In this document: in pieces, positions 1 to 11,337 of the stretch | How the letters are laid out: each line of letters begins with the position of its first letter | Position numbering within the stretch: the stretch's first letter is position 1 | Assembly (NCBI GenBank): GCA_016169945.1 | Contig: JADLSH010000170.1 | Span: forward strand, 1,054,001-1,118,000 | From: Trachythela sp. YZ-2020 | Taxonomy: Eukaryota > Cnidaria > Anthozoa > Malacalcyonacea > Clavulariidae | Length of the DNA stretch: 64,000 nt | Direction: 5' to 3' | The notes under the pieces: model-generated | The model's input: the letters and a program-made list of their open reading frames with translations, nothing else | Database searches by the model: none | What the model was told of the DNA's origin: nothing | Translations under genes and position numbers: made by a program

Positions 1-1248
1 AAAGCAACAAGAACAGTAAGGGGGTTGGAAATTTGCCATGAATTAGCATTTTTTACAGATCCCTTGGGTACTGAGGGGGGTGTTAACAGTAAGAATCAAC
101 TGCTGATGCATCACAAGGCAAGGACCTGTATAGCTTTGCAAAATAGCTGAGTATGTAGAATGTAGGGCATTTCAATATGGTGTTGGGTTACCTTGGCTCA
201 TTCTACTCAATTCATGTATTGGCATTTTGACCAACCCACCCCCTTCCAAAGAATGATCTTTTATTTTTAAGAACTCCCCCCTCCCCCAGATAATGTAAAA
301 ACAATTGTGAATTGTCATCACCCTCCTCTACTTTAAAAATTTAACTGACTTTACAGTATTTTACTTTTCAAACTTTACAGTATTTTAAAATGCTTTTGTA
401 TATGTGCATGCATTCAATAATATGAATTCCTGTATATACAGTAGATATTGTGTTATATATCATTACGACACAAATATAAACTATAGATACCTATATTGTA
501 TATTAGTAAAACAGCATACAAAATGACAAAATAATATAATATTAATTTGGTGGTAATGACAACTTTACCACTTTAAAAAAAATATGGTGAAACAGACCCA
601 TATGCCCTGTCATATCTTCATGTAATTTTTGAAACCACAGACAATTGCCTGATTGATAAATCTTGACCTCACCCCTCCACATCATCATTTAAACTGTGTA
701 TAAGCTCAAATGTGTTGCAATTAGAGGACACAATATTATATAGTAAATTCAGAGTTTCAGAGACATCTGAGTTTCAGATATACATCTGAGTTTCAGAGAT
801 ATAATATATATTATATTTTTACTATTAAATTGGTCAGACAATTTAATAGTTTCCAAAACCAGTCAACTGACTCAAGGCTTTCTACCAAACATATTTGATA
901 TCTGTAGCTGTTATAAGTTATGAGCAAATAATCGACATTGTTTACATTTGGATAATATTCAAAATTTAATCAGCTATCTTTGCTTAAGTAGCCGAGTTAA
1001 CGCCTAGCGGCATCTTGTTTTTATTAAGTCATTATATATTCGAACTAAAAGTCTAAATATAAAAGGAATATTAAACTTATAGTTAATTAATATATTTTTC
1101 TGCTCGATTTGAATCACCAATAATCCATTTTGGGTCATTTTGAACATTGTTAACAAATCTTGTTATGACAGTTATTTATCATTTCTAATTTAATCTCACA
1201 AATGGCCACGATAAGGTAGTGTTAAGGTGTTATAATTATATGCAGTAA
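1..1248. other. AT-rich region with no recognised gene
   Basis: No open frame longer than about 60 codons and no recognised domain is visible. The sequence is AT-rich with purine/pyrimidine runs. A short imperfect tandem repeat of CTGAGTTTCAGA lies at about 750-802. The final part precedes the HECT-like gene and may hold its promoter or 5' UTR, but no TATA or initiator motif could be assigned with confidence. Confidence 0.5.
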
Positions 1249-3604
1249 ATGGATTCTATAATGTTATATTTTAATATCTTACCAGAAACGTTGTACTCAA
1301 GCTCTTTACCCTCAACCAGTTCTGCCGTACGTTTAAATACATCAAACAAGGACAGAACCAAGAGTGTCAGTTCAGTAAAATCATTCACCGAGTACAAAAA
1401 ACTGAAAGGAAGTGAGTGGAATAGAAAAGCCAAAGTCAAAGAAACTGAAAAAAAGACCAAGAAACTGGCAGAAGATGTGGTTATTTTCATCGGGTTTATT
1501 CGATGGAAAGAAGAAGACCGCAAGTTAAAGCATGCCCGAGGTAAAAGAGTGGCTCTCAAAATATCGAATGAAGCACCATATGCAGAAGTACGATCGAAAG
1601 GAATAGATAAGTGGAAAGCATACCATAATAATGAATTTGACGAAGAATACTGTCTAGTTTATGAAGATGGTCAAGAGGCTCTCTTTCTCCCTGGAACAAA
1701 AGAGTTTTTTACTGCAAAGAGATACAGGGAGGAGAGTGGAAAAGATTATAAAAGAATAACTTTGTTTGTGTGCAGCAGAGATGACCTGAGGAAAAATGAG
1801 GAATTTAGCTTCGACCAGTTGGACCCCGAAAGCGCAGAAGAGTTTGCAGAACCGGTAGAAAAGAAGTCCAAATATCAAGTAAAACAGGATGAAATTATTG
1901 CCAGAGAACTACAGTCTCAATTCAACAATGAAAGTGATGCAGACACAGTAAACATTGTATACGAGAATGAAGACGTTGCGAGTACTTCAGAGAACGCGGT
2001 ACCCGTTTCTCACGATTCGAATGAAGGTTTGTCCGAAGACGGCCATGGGAATACGGATTCAAAAGTAATACATGAAGGTAATAACATTTACCTAAGTATT
2101 ACTGATATTGTTAAAGATATGGCGAAACAAGTTGACCACTCTGAACAGTTCTTTTTTGTCATCAGGAGGGGAAGCACTTTACAACGGCGACTAACTATTT
2201 GGCAACGCGAAGCAAAAAATAAATCCCTTAAGAATCGAGTGATGGTGCATTTTGCAGGAGAGCATGGAATTGATAACGGCGCTCTTGCGAAGGAATTCTT
2301 CGCATCGATAGTACCTGAAATAGGAAAGAACATTTTTCCTTATGGAAGCCCTCAAAATTCCATGCTTAATGTACACAACGCAACTTTTCAAACATGTGGA
2401 CAAATTGTTGCAACAAGTATTGCTCAAGGAGGTCCCCCGCCATGCCATGTTTCCTTGAAGAGTGTGTTTATAACATGCTGGTGCACGGTAATGTTGATGT
2501 GAACACTTTGAATCTCGAAGAGCATTTCACTTCACAGGAACGAGCGCTAGTCGAAGGCATTAAGGCCGATCTCACAACTCCGCATGCGCAAGATGTAATC
2601 GTGGAACATGGATATACGGGAAGGATCGACAAAGATCATGTTGATGATATCGTTGGCACAATTATTGTTAGCATTGTCAGTAAGCGTTTACTGTACCTTA
2701 GCGAGTTCAGGAAAGGGCTGGATCTGTATGATTTACCGGCCGTGATGCAAGTTAACAGTGAAATGTGCAAATCTCTGTTTGTAAGAGGGCAAGGAGGAAA
2801 ACCACCAGATGCTAATTATTTAGTATCTTGCTTGATGCCATATTATTCAGAAGGAAACTCCCGAAGAGCAATTGAAGAAGAAATGGTTGACTTCTTCCAG
2901 GATGCGCTAATAAGTTTAGAAGATGAGCAGGTAACCAGTGTTGTGAATAGGTGTCACTAAAGTAACTCACTACTAATAACTTTTTGAGTAATTTTACGGT
3001 GATTGATTACTTTCAATTAGTAATTTTTAACGTAATTAATTAATAATTTTATATTTTGTTTCATTCGTAATTTTTCCAAAGAAGCTTGGCGTGTTTAGTG
3101 ATCAGTTTATGTAAATTCACATGAAATCACATTGCAACACAGTCATGTGTAAAGTAAAAGTAATGGAAGCAATTTGTAAGAAATACTTTTTTAGAGAATT
3201 AATTGTAATTTTTCTCATTACTTTTTTACATTTTTTTAACACTGCAGGTAACAGGTTACACGGAAGCTCTTGCATGGGGTGATGGAGAAGATAGTATTGC
3301 AGCTACAGAAGGAAATGATGATGAAAGAGGTTCTTACCAATTACCAGATCTTACACCAGCAGGCGTACTTGGCTGGCTAACTGGCCAAAAACATGTCCCA
3401 ATTGATGGCGAGAAGCTAATAATCCATATCAACTTCGATCATGAATGTATGGCTCGTAACACCTTGCATACAATTTGTTACCCAGTCGTGGGCTCGTGTG
3501 GAAGAGATATTACCTTGCCTGTCGAGCACATGAAAACGAGTGAAGATTTTAAGCGTGTTTTTATTATGGCCTATTGCAATGGTCAAACTTTTGATAAAAG
3601 ATAG
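1249..3604 (+). pseudogene. HECT-domain E3 ubiquitin ligase-like gene, two exons, one frameshift
   Basis: The first part (1249-2440) encodes a lysine/glutamate-rich N-terminal region, a helical stretch resembling a ubiquitin-interacting motif (DEIIARELQSQF) and then the start of a HECT-like domain (FAGEHGIDNGALAKEFF). At about 2433-2445 a run of five C breaks the frame. The HECT domain resumes in the frame read at 2394-2930 (FLEECVYNMLVHGNVD). A GT-AG intron lies at 2931-3247. The second exon, 3248-3604, gives the HECT C-lobe with TLHTICYPVVGSCGRDITLP and ends in TAG. Exon 1 ends on a codon boundary, so the splice keeps frame. HECT ligases pass ubiquitin through a cysteine; the Cys in HTICYP is at about the right place but sits outside the usual T-C-F context, so activity is doubtful. 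The C-run may be a sequencing error, in which case the gene is intact. A second HECT-like remnant lies at 30514-31684. Confidence 0.72.
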
Positions 3605-3832
3605 GTCACTACAACTGAAAATAGATCAAGAATGAAGGCGTACTGTATACCCACCTGATGTTTTAAACAACACGATGTCGTTATAGTTCACATGTTTAAT
3701 GATAACGGACATTTGACGTTGAACTTTTGTTTTTATGTTTGTATTGAACATGCGCATAGGCATTCCGCATTACGGTAGTTCATATTGTTATTAATACCAT
3801 ACTCTGAAGCATTTAAAATACTTTTGCCCGCA
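3605..3832. other. Spacer downstream of HECT-like gene
   Basis: This is probably the 3' UTR and flank of the HECT-like gene. No further gene or repeat is recognised. Confidence 0.3.
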
Positions 3833-4201
3833 TTAAAGGAGCAGTGTCACCACTTGCGCATCTTTTCTGCGCATAACAAAAAAGCTTCGGAAATTGTCGG
3901 AAAGCGCTCGGCCGCTATAATTCGCCGTTGGATATAAAAGCGATGGATTTTGGACTCTTTCCATGACCCAAATATAGTCAGTGACAAATAGATTATTTTA
4001 TGCTGATTGTTCCAGTTTGTCTGTGAACTAGTTGATCCACTGTGCTTTCTTTTTCGGTCAGAATTGTGGCGTCTACCCACCGTGTGTTTCGCCATTTGCG
4101 TACGCCATCTTGGTTCAACAAACTTGAAAACCTACAGGCTGTAATTTTTCAAGTTTCGCATGCGCAGAAAAGATGCGCAGATGGTGATACTGCTCCTTTA
4201 A
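3833..4201. mobile_element. MITE with TTAA target duplications
   Basis: A 361-bp body (3837-4197) has near-perfect terminal inverted repeats of about 40 bp. The left end starts AGGAGCAGTGTCACC and the right end, reverse-complemented, starts AGGAGCAGTATCACC. Both continue through the shared stretch TGCGCATCTTTTCTGCGCAT. TTAA flanks both ends (3833-3836 and 4198-4201). TTAA duplications are typical of piggyBac-type transposition, but the termini do not look like classical piggyBac, so the superfamily is open. There is no coding capacity; the short frames crossing it are chance. Confidence 0.85.
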
Positions 4202-4802
4202 AACAGCATAATTATGGCAATTGCTAATTGTAGTTAATATAGTCGTTTCGTTTATTATAAGAACATTTTTAGCCGAGTAAAACAAACCTTCCTTTCTCTA
4301 ACGGTTATATAGGGTTCTTAGATACTTGATAATTCAGGAAGGGTTCTCTCCATCTCCATCTCATGGTCACTGTTAGTTTTTATTGTATTGGAATGTTTTA
4401 AAATGTTTATCATTTATTATATAATATTATATAATTAGCAGTATTAAATAAGATGGACGAGTAGTGTGTTTGGCTGTTTATTGCCTGACTTCAATTTCAA
4501 TATCTCTAGTCACGAAAAGAGTAAACGTCTTTTCAAGTTACAAATAAGCGTATATGCACTGATGCGGGTTAGTTCTCAAGACAAAAAAAACAAATGACGT
4601 TTATACGAGGTTACCGGTTTGTCATCAATTAAATTTCCCGCACGAAGATACAGTTACAGCACATGTTTTTAACCCTACTCACAAATCGTTTTATACATAA
4701 ACGTGATACATTGTCAAATATGTACAATTGTCTACGTCTGTCGCAGGCTATTAATTATTTGCTTATGTTCTAAAAAGTTGTATTTGTAAAAGAGTCAAAT
4801 GT
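4202..4802. other. AT-rich spacer, nothing recognised
   Basis: No gene, tandem repeat or clear inverted repeat is visible between the MITE and the integrase-core gene. It may include the 3' flank of the minus-strand gene that ends at 4803. Confidence 0.4.
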
Positions 4803-5979
4803 CTAAATTCGATTGGCATGTTGCAAGAGAGTATTGTACAGCTCAAGTGCTTCCCTCCAACCTGTTGGTTTTTCGAGATTGCAAGATTGTAGCACATAGT
4901 TGAAATATTCTTGGTATATGTTTTTGTCTTCACTTTCGACGATGTGTGACCGAGCATACTCGATGTCAGCTTCGGGACTGGCAACAAAAATTGTTCATAC
5001 CACCACTTAGCTCTGGTAAAAAATAAAGTGAGTCTGGCCGACCTTTAACAGTGTCATGACGAGATCCACAAATGTAATGAGTGTTCCACTCTTCTTTCAC
5101 TTCATTCAAAACTTGTTGGATAAGATCTGAGAAACAAAACCAGATACATTCTATATCCAACTCTGATGTGAGGTCCACTACCCTTTGTTCAATTAGATCT
5201 TGAAAAAAGTTTATCCACCATGTTGAACAGGATTTTCTAAATAACCCCCACCATGCCTCAATCCGTTGATTCCTAGGTGATGGAACATAACGATGGCTGT
5301 CAGCATCATCCCTGAAAAATGCTTGAGTGGCAGCCATGCTTCCATTCTCAGTACCCAAATCCGTAACCAAATCAACAGGACATCCGCCGAATTCATCAAC
5401 AGCATTAAGGTAGTAGGTAGCTATATTATCGGGTCGATTATTTGATCGAGTGACAATCAGCCAGATCATTTTTCTGCTATAACCATCTATACACCCGTGG
5501 ATTGGAAAGCCATATGGCTTTAATTTATCATAACCATCACAGTGCCATGCGTAATTCGGACCAGGGTTTCGATATTCTCTTCTTTTCAAACGATGTGCTC
5601 GTCTTTGTTCACTTGCTTCTGGGTCAATTTCTCGCAGTATCTCCTGCACAACAACTCGAGGCACTTGCAATCCTTTCAACTGCAGAGTGTGCCACACTGA
5701 TCTATATCCTTGAAGACTACCATGGCCATCAACGATCTTTATAATGGCTTCTCTTACATGAGCAATGTCGTATTCTGCTTGTCTCCTTCGAAGTCCGTAG
5801 CTCTTTATTCTCCTCTTCAAAGTTCTAATGCTCAGTTCTATCGAATGATTTTTCTGTAAAAACCTTTGTATTTCTTCGTAACTAAAACCTCTGAAAAAAT
5901 AGTATTTTATAATATCCTCCTCGTCGAACTGTTCTTCATCACTGCGTTCTTCTGATTCTCCGTTTACCAATTCCGCCAT
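4803..5979 (-). CDS. DDE integrase-core (rve) protein, IS3EU-like, with C-terminal frameshift
   Basis: The main frame (4966-5979) encodes 337 residues. The N-terminus is acidic and is followed by a helix-turn-helix-like segment (about 25-70). The integrase core runs from about 135 to 290. Candidate catalytic residues are the Asp in WHCDGYDKLKPYG, the Asp in DLVTDLGTENG and the Glu in RNQRIEAWWG. This family occurs as eukaryotic DNA transposases related to bacterial IS3 integrases (IS3EU type); that assignment comes from memory of the motif pattern and is moderate. The main frame stops at 4966-4968. A second frame, overlapping near 4977-4985, continues with a well-formed helical C-terminus (KPTGWREALELYN) to a TAG at 4803-4805, so one single-base shift separates the gene from a roughly 390-residue protein. 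Flanking inverted repeats were not found, so it may be a domesticated copy or a decayed transposon. Confidence 0.75.
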
Positions 5980-6025
5980 GTTGAATTTAATGAAACTAGT
6001 TACCAGTCCTCTTTGTTTTTACTCT

Positions 6026-6297
6026 TGTGCCGTGAACTTTAGTTGTGTGCGCCGTGATCTTTATTTGTGTGCGCCGTGCACTTTAGTTGCGTGTGCCGTG
6101 AACTTTAGTTATGCGTGCCGTGAACTTTAGTTTTGTGCGCCGTGAACTTTAGTTGTGTGCGCCGTGAACTGAGTTGTGTGTGCCGTGAATTAGTTGTGCG
6201 CGCCGTGAACTTTAGTTGTGTGCGCCGTGAACTGAGTTGTGTATGCCGTGAATTAGTTGTGCGCGCCGTTAACTTTAGTTGTGTGCCGTGGCACTTG
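6026..6297. repeat. GCCGTGAACTTTAGTTGTGTGC minisatellite
   Basis: About a dozen copies of a 20-22-bp unit (GTGCGCCGTGAACTTTAGTT) lie head to tail. There is a higher-order period of about 63 bp near 6139-6264, made of a full unit, an ACTGAGTTGT unit and an AATTAGTTGT unit. The array ends exactly where the Helitron helicase frame loses its homology, and it stays open on the minus strand, adding TARTTNSRHTQLSSRR-like repeats to that frame. Confidence 0.9.
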
Positions 6298-6584
6298 TGG
6301 GCCACCGTAATAATTAGACATAATGGCTCTCTCTCTGACGATGTATCCTCAAAATGAGATTTAACAATGTCATAAGCAAGTTTTTGCATTTCACTAAAAC
6401 TGTTGACATCAACAGTGTCATATTGCTCATGAATAGTGTATTCTTCTTTGTTTGTTTTTATCCATGCAGGCATTTCGTGGATTTGTTGTTCTGAATAACT
6501 GGTTCTGTCAAGATGCCAGTCATGAGTTGACTCTGGCGTTTGCTCAGAGTTGTCAAATGGAGTGTGGAGGTCTGACAATATCAT
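6298..6584 (-). pseudogene. Helitron PIF1 helicase N-terminal fragment, truncated at Walker A
   Basis: The frame reads from 6584 into the start of a PIF1-type helicase: MPAWIKTNKEEYTI, then LAYDIVKSHFE, then REPLCLIIT, where family members continue with the ATP-binding loop. Here the sequence switches to VAHKCHGTQ and runs into the minisatellite, so the ATPase core is missing. The frame follows from the Rep part (6581-7456) after a one-base shift near 6581-6595. The residual product cannot be a helicase. Confidence 0.7.
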
Positions 6585-7456
6585 CCACTCTTCTCGAGTT
6601 CTCTCCTGTTCTTCAGAAGGTTCATCTTCTGGTTCTTGACTCTGGATGACAGCTTGTAATTTGTCAAACCATTAGAGTCTGGGACATTAGATTGTCCATT
6701 AGGTGTTTGCAAGAATTCTTGCCAAGAATTAATTAGGATTTCGTCAGTTGGTTCTTGGTCACCCCATGCATTGTTTTGGGTTGTTCTCCAGGGTTTATAC
6801 CTTAAAAGTTGATATTTACAATATAGGCCAAAATTTGGACCTTTGGGATTAGGAGAATATGTTGGGAATATTCTTGGTATAATATTCTCTGGCAATTTTG
6901 TCAGTTCATTGTTAACAACTTTGTATGTTGTAGCAAACTGAACAAAGTTCATGTTCATTATATCATGTGAATTGTCATATTGCTCACGATTAGCATACAC
7001 ATCAAGAAGCGAGTAATCGGTGCATGATTCACCGTCTTCAATACATGTTGTATTCCGCACTCTACGTGAACCATTTAGACTTACTGGCATCACTTTAAAT
7101 GATGAGCTATGGAGTTTCAAAGACAACAAATGATGCATTGTCTCTTGAGCTGCATAATCTCTTTCGCCAAGAGATTTCATAACTACTTTCTTAATAGCTC
7201 TGCGAGGGTCAGTATTACTGTCAACATTTTGCACAATAGAGTTAAATGCCTGTGTTAACATAGGTGACCTTGGTTCACCTTTAGCTGCATATTTTGTGAG
7301 ATATTCAACACAAGCGTAGTGATCAATAACAACTTGAATATCACAGTTAGCTCTCCATCCTTGGAGTTGAAGATGTTGGTGGTTATTTAACCTAGAATCA
7401 TTTCGTTTAGTCACAATTTTAGCTCTATAATGTACATTATCACCTGAAGTGATCAA
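6581..7456 (-). pseudogene. Helitron Rep, Y2 region
   Basis: 291 residues. The signature DHYACVEYLTKYAAKGE (about residues 45-61) holds the paired tyrosines of the Helitron Rep Y2 active site (Tyr47 and Tyr52). The tract around FVQFATTYKVVNN and the proline-rich PRIFPTYSPNPKGPNFGLYC segment match the usual linker between Rep and helicase. It continues the protein of 7440-9812 after a frame change at about 7440-7456. The tyrosines form the 5'-phosphotyrosine bond with transposon DNA in this family. Confidence 0.8.
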
Positions 7457-9812
7457 AAGGGAAATGAAATCTACATTTCAACTCTGTTTCATTTGACTTT
7501 TTTCTAAGACAATAGCTTGTACTACAACGAGTGTGTCGTTGAACCATATTTAACAGATCCATATAATCTGATTGCTTCTCATGTTCAGGAATGTCACTAT
7601 GACTTATTTGACATGGATGAGTTTCAGGTCTTATCCACATGTCCTCATCTGGTGGATTTGGATTGACAGTTGATAATAGCCAATCAACATACTGACATAC
7701 TGTTTCAGCAGCTTTCTGGCCAGCTTCAATATCATTGTCTAGTTCTGTTGTATCAGCACAATCATTCTCATCTTTAAATTTTTGAGCTAGGAAACCTTTC
7801 AAAGCAGTCTGAGTTAGTTGACACAAACCTGGGTCATTGTTTAGTTTCGCAGTGCCATGACAATGGATACTACCTCTACCTTGGTATTCATATCTAAACC
7901 AGTGCCATTTTGCACCAAGTGTTTCATATAGCCAGTGTTTTACAAAGCTTTCCAATCTTTGGGTAAAAAACCAATCTACAATATGGGGATTGTTAATAAC
8001 ATTTTGTCGTCTTACATCACTGGTAGAATTACCAGTTTCCCCATCAGTACCAGCTTTAAATAAAGCGTGTAATTCAGGCCAATGCATATCTGCAGAGGAA
8101 AAAGTAAAAAATAATGTTGGTGCTCCAACACTAGTTATTATAGCCTTGAGTTCCTCTCTTACTCTATTCCAGTAGGCATTAGTACCAGCAATATTGCCAA
8201 CATATCTAGACACCTTAGACATAAATAGATTAGCACTGTTACTGGCAGCCATTTCTCGCAGTTCATCCATGGTGAGATGTGCTTCACCTGGGTTTTGTCT
8301 AAGGAATATTCCACTTTGCTGTAAGATTCGTTTTCTTTGAATCATATTAAAAGCCCAGTAAGAAAATCTGGGATGGTTGGCAAAACGGTAGACCCATTTA
8401 CCATCAATAATTTCAGCAAATTTTAAAAGATGCTTTATTCGTTCCTGAAGAGGGACATCTCTTAGAAGTCCTTGATTAGTAGGATCACCTTTTCCATCTG
8501 GAAATAATGTAGGGAAAGCCATTGTGGCCAGATGTGATATCTGATACTCATTTAATGGTTCATTTTCAACTGAGGGCCATTGCATTGGCTCATTTTCAGA
8601 AAGCTGATTTCTAATAGCTTCAATTTCCTGTTTTTGTTGTTCACCAACAGGTAAAAAACTACTCATTTCAGTAGAGTCATTATAAGCAATATCCTCTGAG
8701 GGGTTATCAGTAGGAGGACCCAAATCAGGAGAACAATTATCATCTGAGACTATATCATTATCAGTCTCAACAGTCATCAGATCTGATGGAACACCATTTT
8801 CAGGTAATGAATTTAATGCATCTTCATTAATTGTTAATTGAGAATAATGTGGATTATTGTTTATAAGCCACATTAAGGCATTGTGCACATTTTGTTTTCG
8901 CACTGTCACATCTCTAAATGTGTTGTCTTTACCTTTAACTTTGACAATAATCACAGCCAAGTCTTTAGGATATCTTGGCAAAGATGTTGCAAGTTCTGTT
9001 ACATTTTGTGGTAAGTTAATACAATGCCCTGAATAACCTCGCTGACCGCCAGGTTTAATATAAACTCTCATGATTGGCAAAGCACGAGCAATTAACATTT
9101 CCTCAATCTGAGTCAAATTTTGCAGCTCAAGTGGAACAGATGAAGGTATCATTGAATTTTCAAATGAAAACTTTTTAGGTGATTTCTTATCTCTTACACA
9201 CCTTGAACACACATAATTATCAGGTGACTTTGGTTTAGATTTCAGTGGCCATGCCTCATGACAAATTATACATTGAATAGTGAAATATACAATAGATTTA
9301 TGAAATTTATTAATGTTTGATTTTGCCCAACATTGTTCATGAAGTCTACCATTTCTTATGTCATATTCTTTCAAATAATTCTGTTGATTTGGAATTTTTT
9401 CAAGTCTAGCTCGTTTAGAATTGGCAATCCTAACTTCCTTTTCAAGACAAGTTTCCTTTGTCCTTTTTCGTTTCTGATATTCTCTAGCATTTTCCAATCT
9501 TGTTTGCCTTTTGCAATCAGTTTCTACTGCTAGTTTTCTTTTTCGATAGTTTTTATCATTTGCTTTTCTAGTTTGTTTGCAACTTTCACTTTCTTCTAAA
9601 CGTTTTTGTTTGACATAGTTTTTAGCTTTTTCACATCTATTTTTGTCAGCATTCAATGCTGTTAATTCGACTGGTACAATTTCAAATACACTGGCATTTA
9701 ATTCACTTGCCAAGGAACATAGATATTGCTCTAATTTACTGAGATCAACACATTTCATGACAACAGCTGTGCCATTAGGATAAGGCATGCCATTATGATT
9801 TGCACCATGCAA
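7440..9812 (-). pseudogene. Helitron Rep N-terminal part with HUH motif
   Basis: 790 residues. Residues 60-145 are basic repeats of the KRKRTKE kind. A cysteine cluster, CIICHEAW...CSRC (about 179-206), resembles the zinc-binding domain found ahead of many Helitron Reps. The Helitron_like_N region begins near residue 480. [15 protein letters not shown] (about 565-580) and the metal-binding HUH-type motif GRGSIHCHG (about 640-650) are present. The frame ends at 7440, just before the tyrosine motif, because of a small indel. The start ATG at 9812 is the first Met; the 250 bp upstream separate it from the RPA gene. The long frame suggests fairly recent activity. Confidence 0.85.
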
Positions 9813-10063
9813 AACATAGATTTAACATTATAAAATAGTACTTAAATTATTATATAAAAATTCAAAATGTCTAACAGGAACAACTAAACCCTTGGATAAA
9901 ATGTTTAAGAGGAACAGTGACTTTTCTTACATGCATAAAATGTTAAAATGCCAAGAGTGTCTAACAGGAACATGAAGTCTCAAATAGAGGTAACAGAAAC
10001 CAAATGTTTAGAATGAGTTTTCAATCAAGTTTAGAATGTTTGAAGTTGTATGATCAATTGTAT

Positions 10064-11337
10064 CTAAATATCAATATCTTCAATGTCAATTAACTTCCCA
10101 CTCTGTACATTGTAGAAGAGTTTTACTTCACATAGCTGAAGGATTGCTTCGATGACTTCATCTTCACTTGATGTAGCTGGTATGTCGAAGGTGGTGAACA
10201 TCTTGTTGACGACTTCGTTGTACATAGCGAGGCGAATGTTTTCGCTTGGATTGGCACAATTTTCCACAAAGATGCGGATAAACCATTGAATACTGCAAGA
10301 ACTTTGCTTCTGCGACATTTTGCAATTTTCGCAAAATGCTATGTTACCTTTAGCAGTAACTTTTTTTGAACAGGCACGACAGCACATGTATCTGTTTACA
10401 CTCGAGACGCCCAGTATGGTTGCTGTTATTTCTTTTGTGACTGATACTTGATCAACTGGGGGCAGTGGCTCTGTGAATGGATCTACAGAGGTAATGATGC
10501 ATTCGTCTTCTTGTTTGGGTGTATTTAAATATGTTTCGTTTTGCATTCTTTTCACTCTCACTTTGTTGAAAAGGTATGTTGAACCCTCTTCAATTGTGTT
10601 GGTATGGTTCCCCCAAATAATTAATTTCATGTATCCTGTGGGGTCAACAATATAGCCCTCCTGTTTTCTAACTGGTGCTGATTGTAGCACAATTGTCTTT
10701 GTTGCTGACAGCTGTGACAAATGCCCTTTAATGGTCACTAATTGCCCCGGTGCAACTTGTGCCAATGCAGAAATGGTAATGCATTCATCAAGGCTTTTAT
10801 ATTCAAAATCTGCTGTAGTGGGTACTATTGTTGTATACTTATTGATTACGACATCATTTCTTCCAAACTTTTGACTTTCTGAGAACTTTTTAATCTTGAC
10901 TGGTGATTTTTGGGATGCCATAGCATCTATTGCCTCCTTTTTCTCAAGTGCAAAACAAACACTTTTGACAACATCAGATTTTGTCTGCAGATTGCAGTTA
11001 AAGTAGGATGTACTTCCAGATTTTTTGACTGGGGAGACAGACTGAATGTAGCAGCATATTTCAGATGATTCTAAAAATAAAAGAAAAATAAATAAGTCAT
11101 GTTTAACCCATTTATTGCCATTATAAATGCGTAACTCTCCCTTGTAAACGGAAGGCCAGTTTGTATGAACAAAGGTGTTTTTACGCCAGTCTCGACTGTC
11201 TTGTGTGCATGAAAGCTGATCTATAGAAAAACAATGTCTATCATTGTTCTACTGTCTTTGTCTGGCGTAAATCCTCGGCGTATATAAATTATAAGCGTTA
11301 AATATAATAGACCTTTACCTGGTTTGATGTTTGTCAT
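10064..11337 (-). CDS. RPA1-like single-strand DNA-binding protein, two exons
   Basis: The body (exon 2, 10064-11070) encodes an OB-fold protein related to RPA70, with a C4 zinc ribbon (CCRACSKK ... FCENCK) near residue 240. The frame stays open upstream of the first Met (10921) to a good splice acceptor, TTTATTTTTAG, ending at 11071. A candidate first exon at 11319-11337 starts with ATG, encodes six residues plus one base and ends at CAG|GTAAAG; its phase fits exon 2 exactly. The spliced product would be 341 residues, with the N-terminal CYIQSVSPVK pattern of transposon RPAs. It lies directly upstream of the Helitron Rep on the same strand. The likely role is coating single-stranded DNA during rolling-circle transposition. 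The splice is inferred. It could instead be a stand-alone host paralogue. Confidence 0.75.

Larger units (their letters stand above)
6298..11337 (-). mobile_element. Helitron remnant with Rep/helicase and RPA genes
   Basis: This is a minus-strand cassette. The RPA-like gene (10064-11337) comes first, then Rep/helicase in three frames (9812 down to about 6298). The helicase is cut off at its Walker A position. Helitrons move by rolling circle through a HUH/Y2 nuclease fused to a PIF1 helicase, and several families also carry RPA-like single-strand DNA-binding proteins. Neither the 5'-TC nor the 3' hairpin-CTRR end was identified; the right end lies somewhere beyond 11337. Confidence 0.75.

Noticed and set aside
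6133..6357. Plus-strand ORF of 74 codons
   Set aside because: It is the minisatellite read in an open phase, without a start context or domain.
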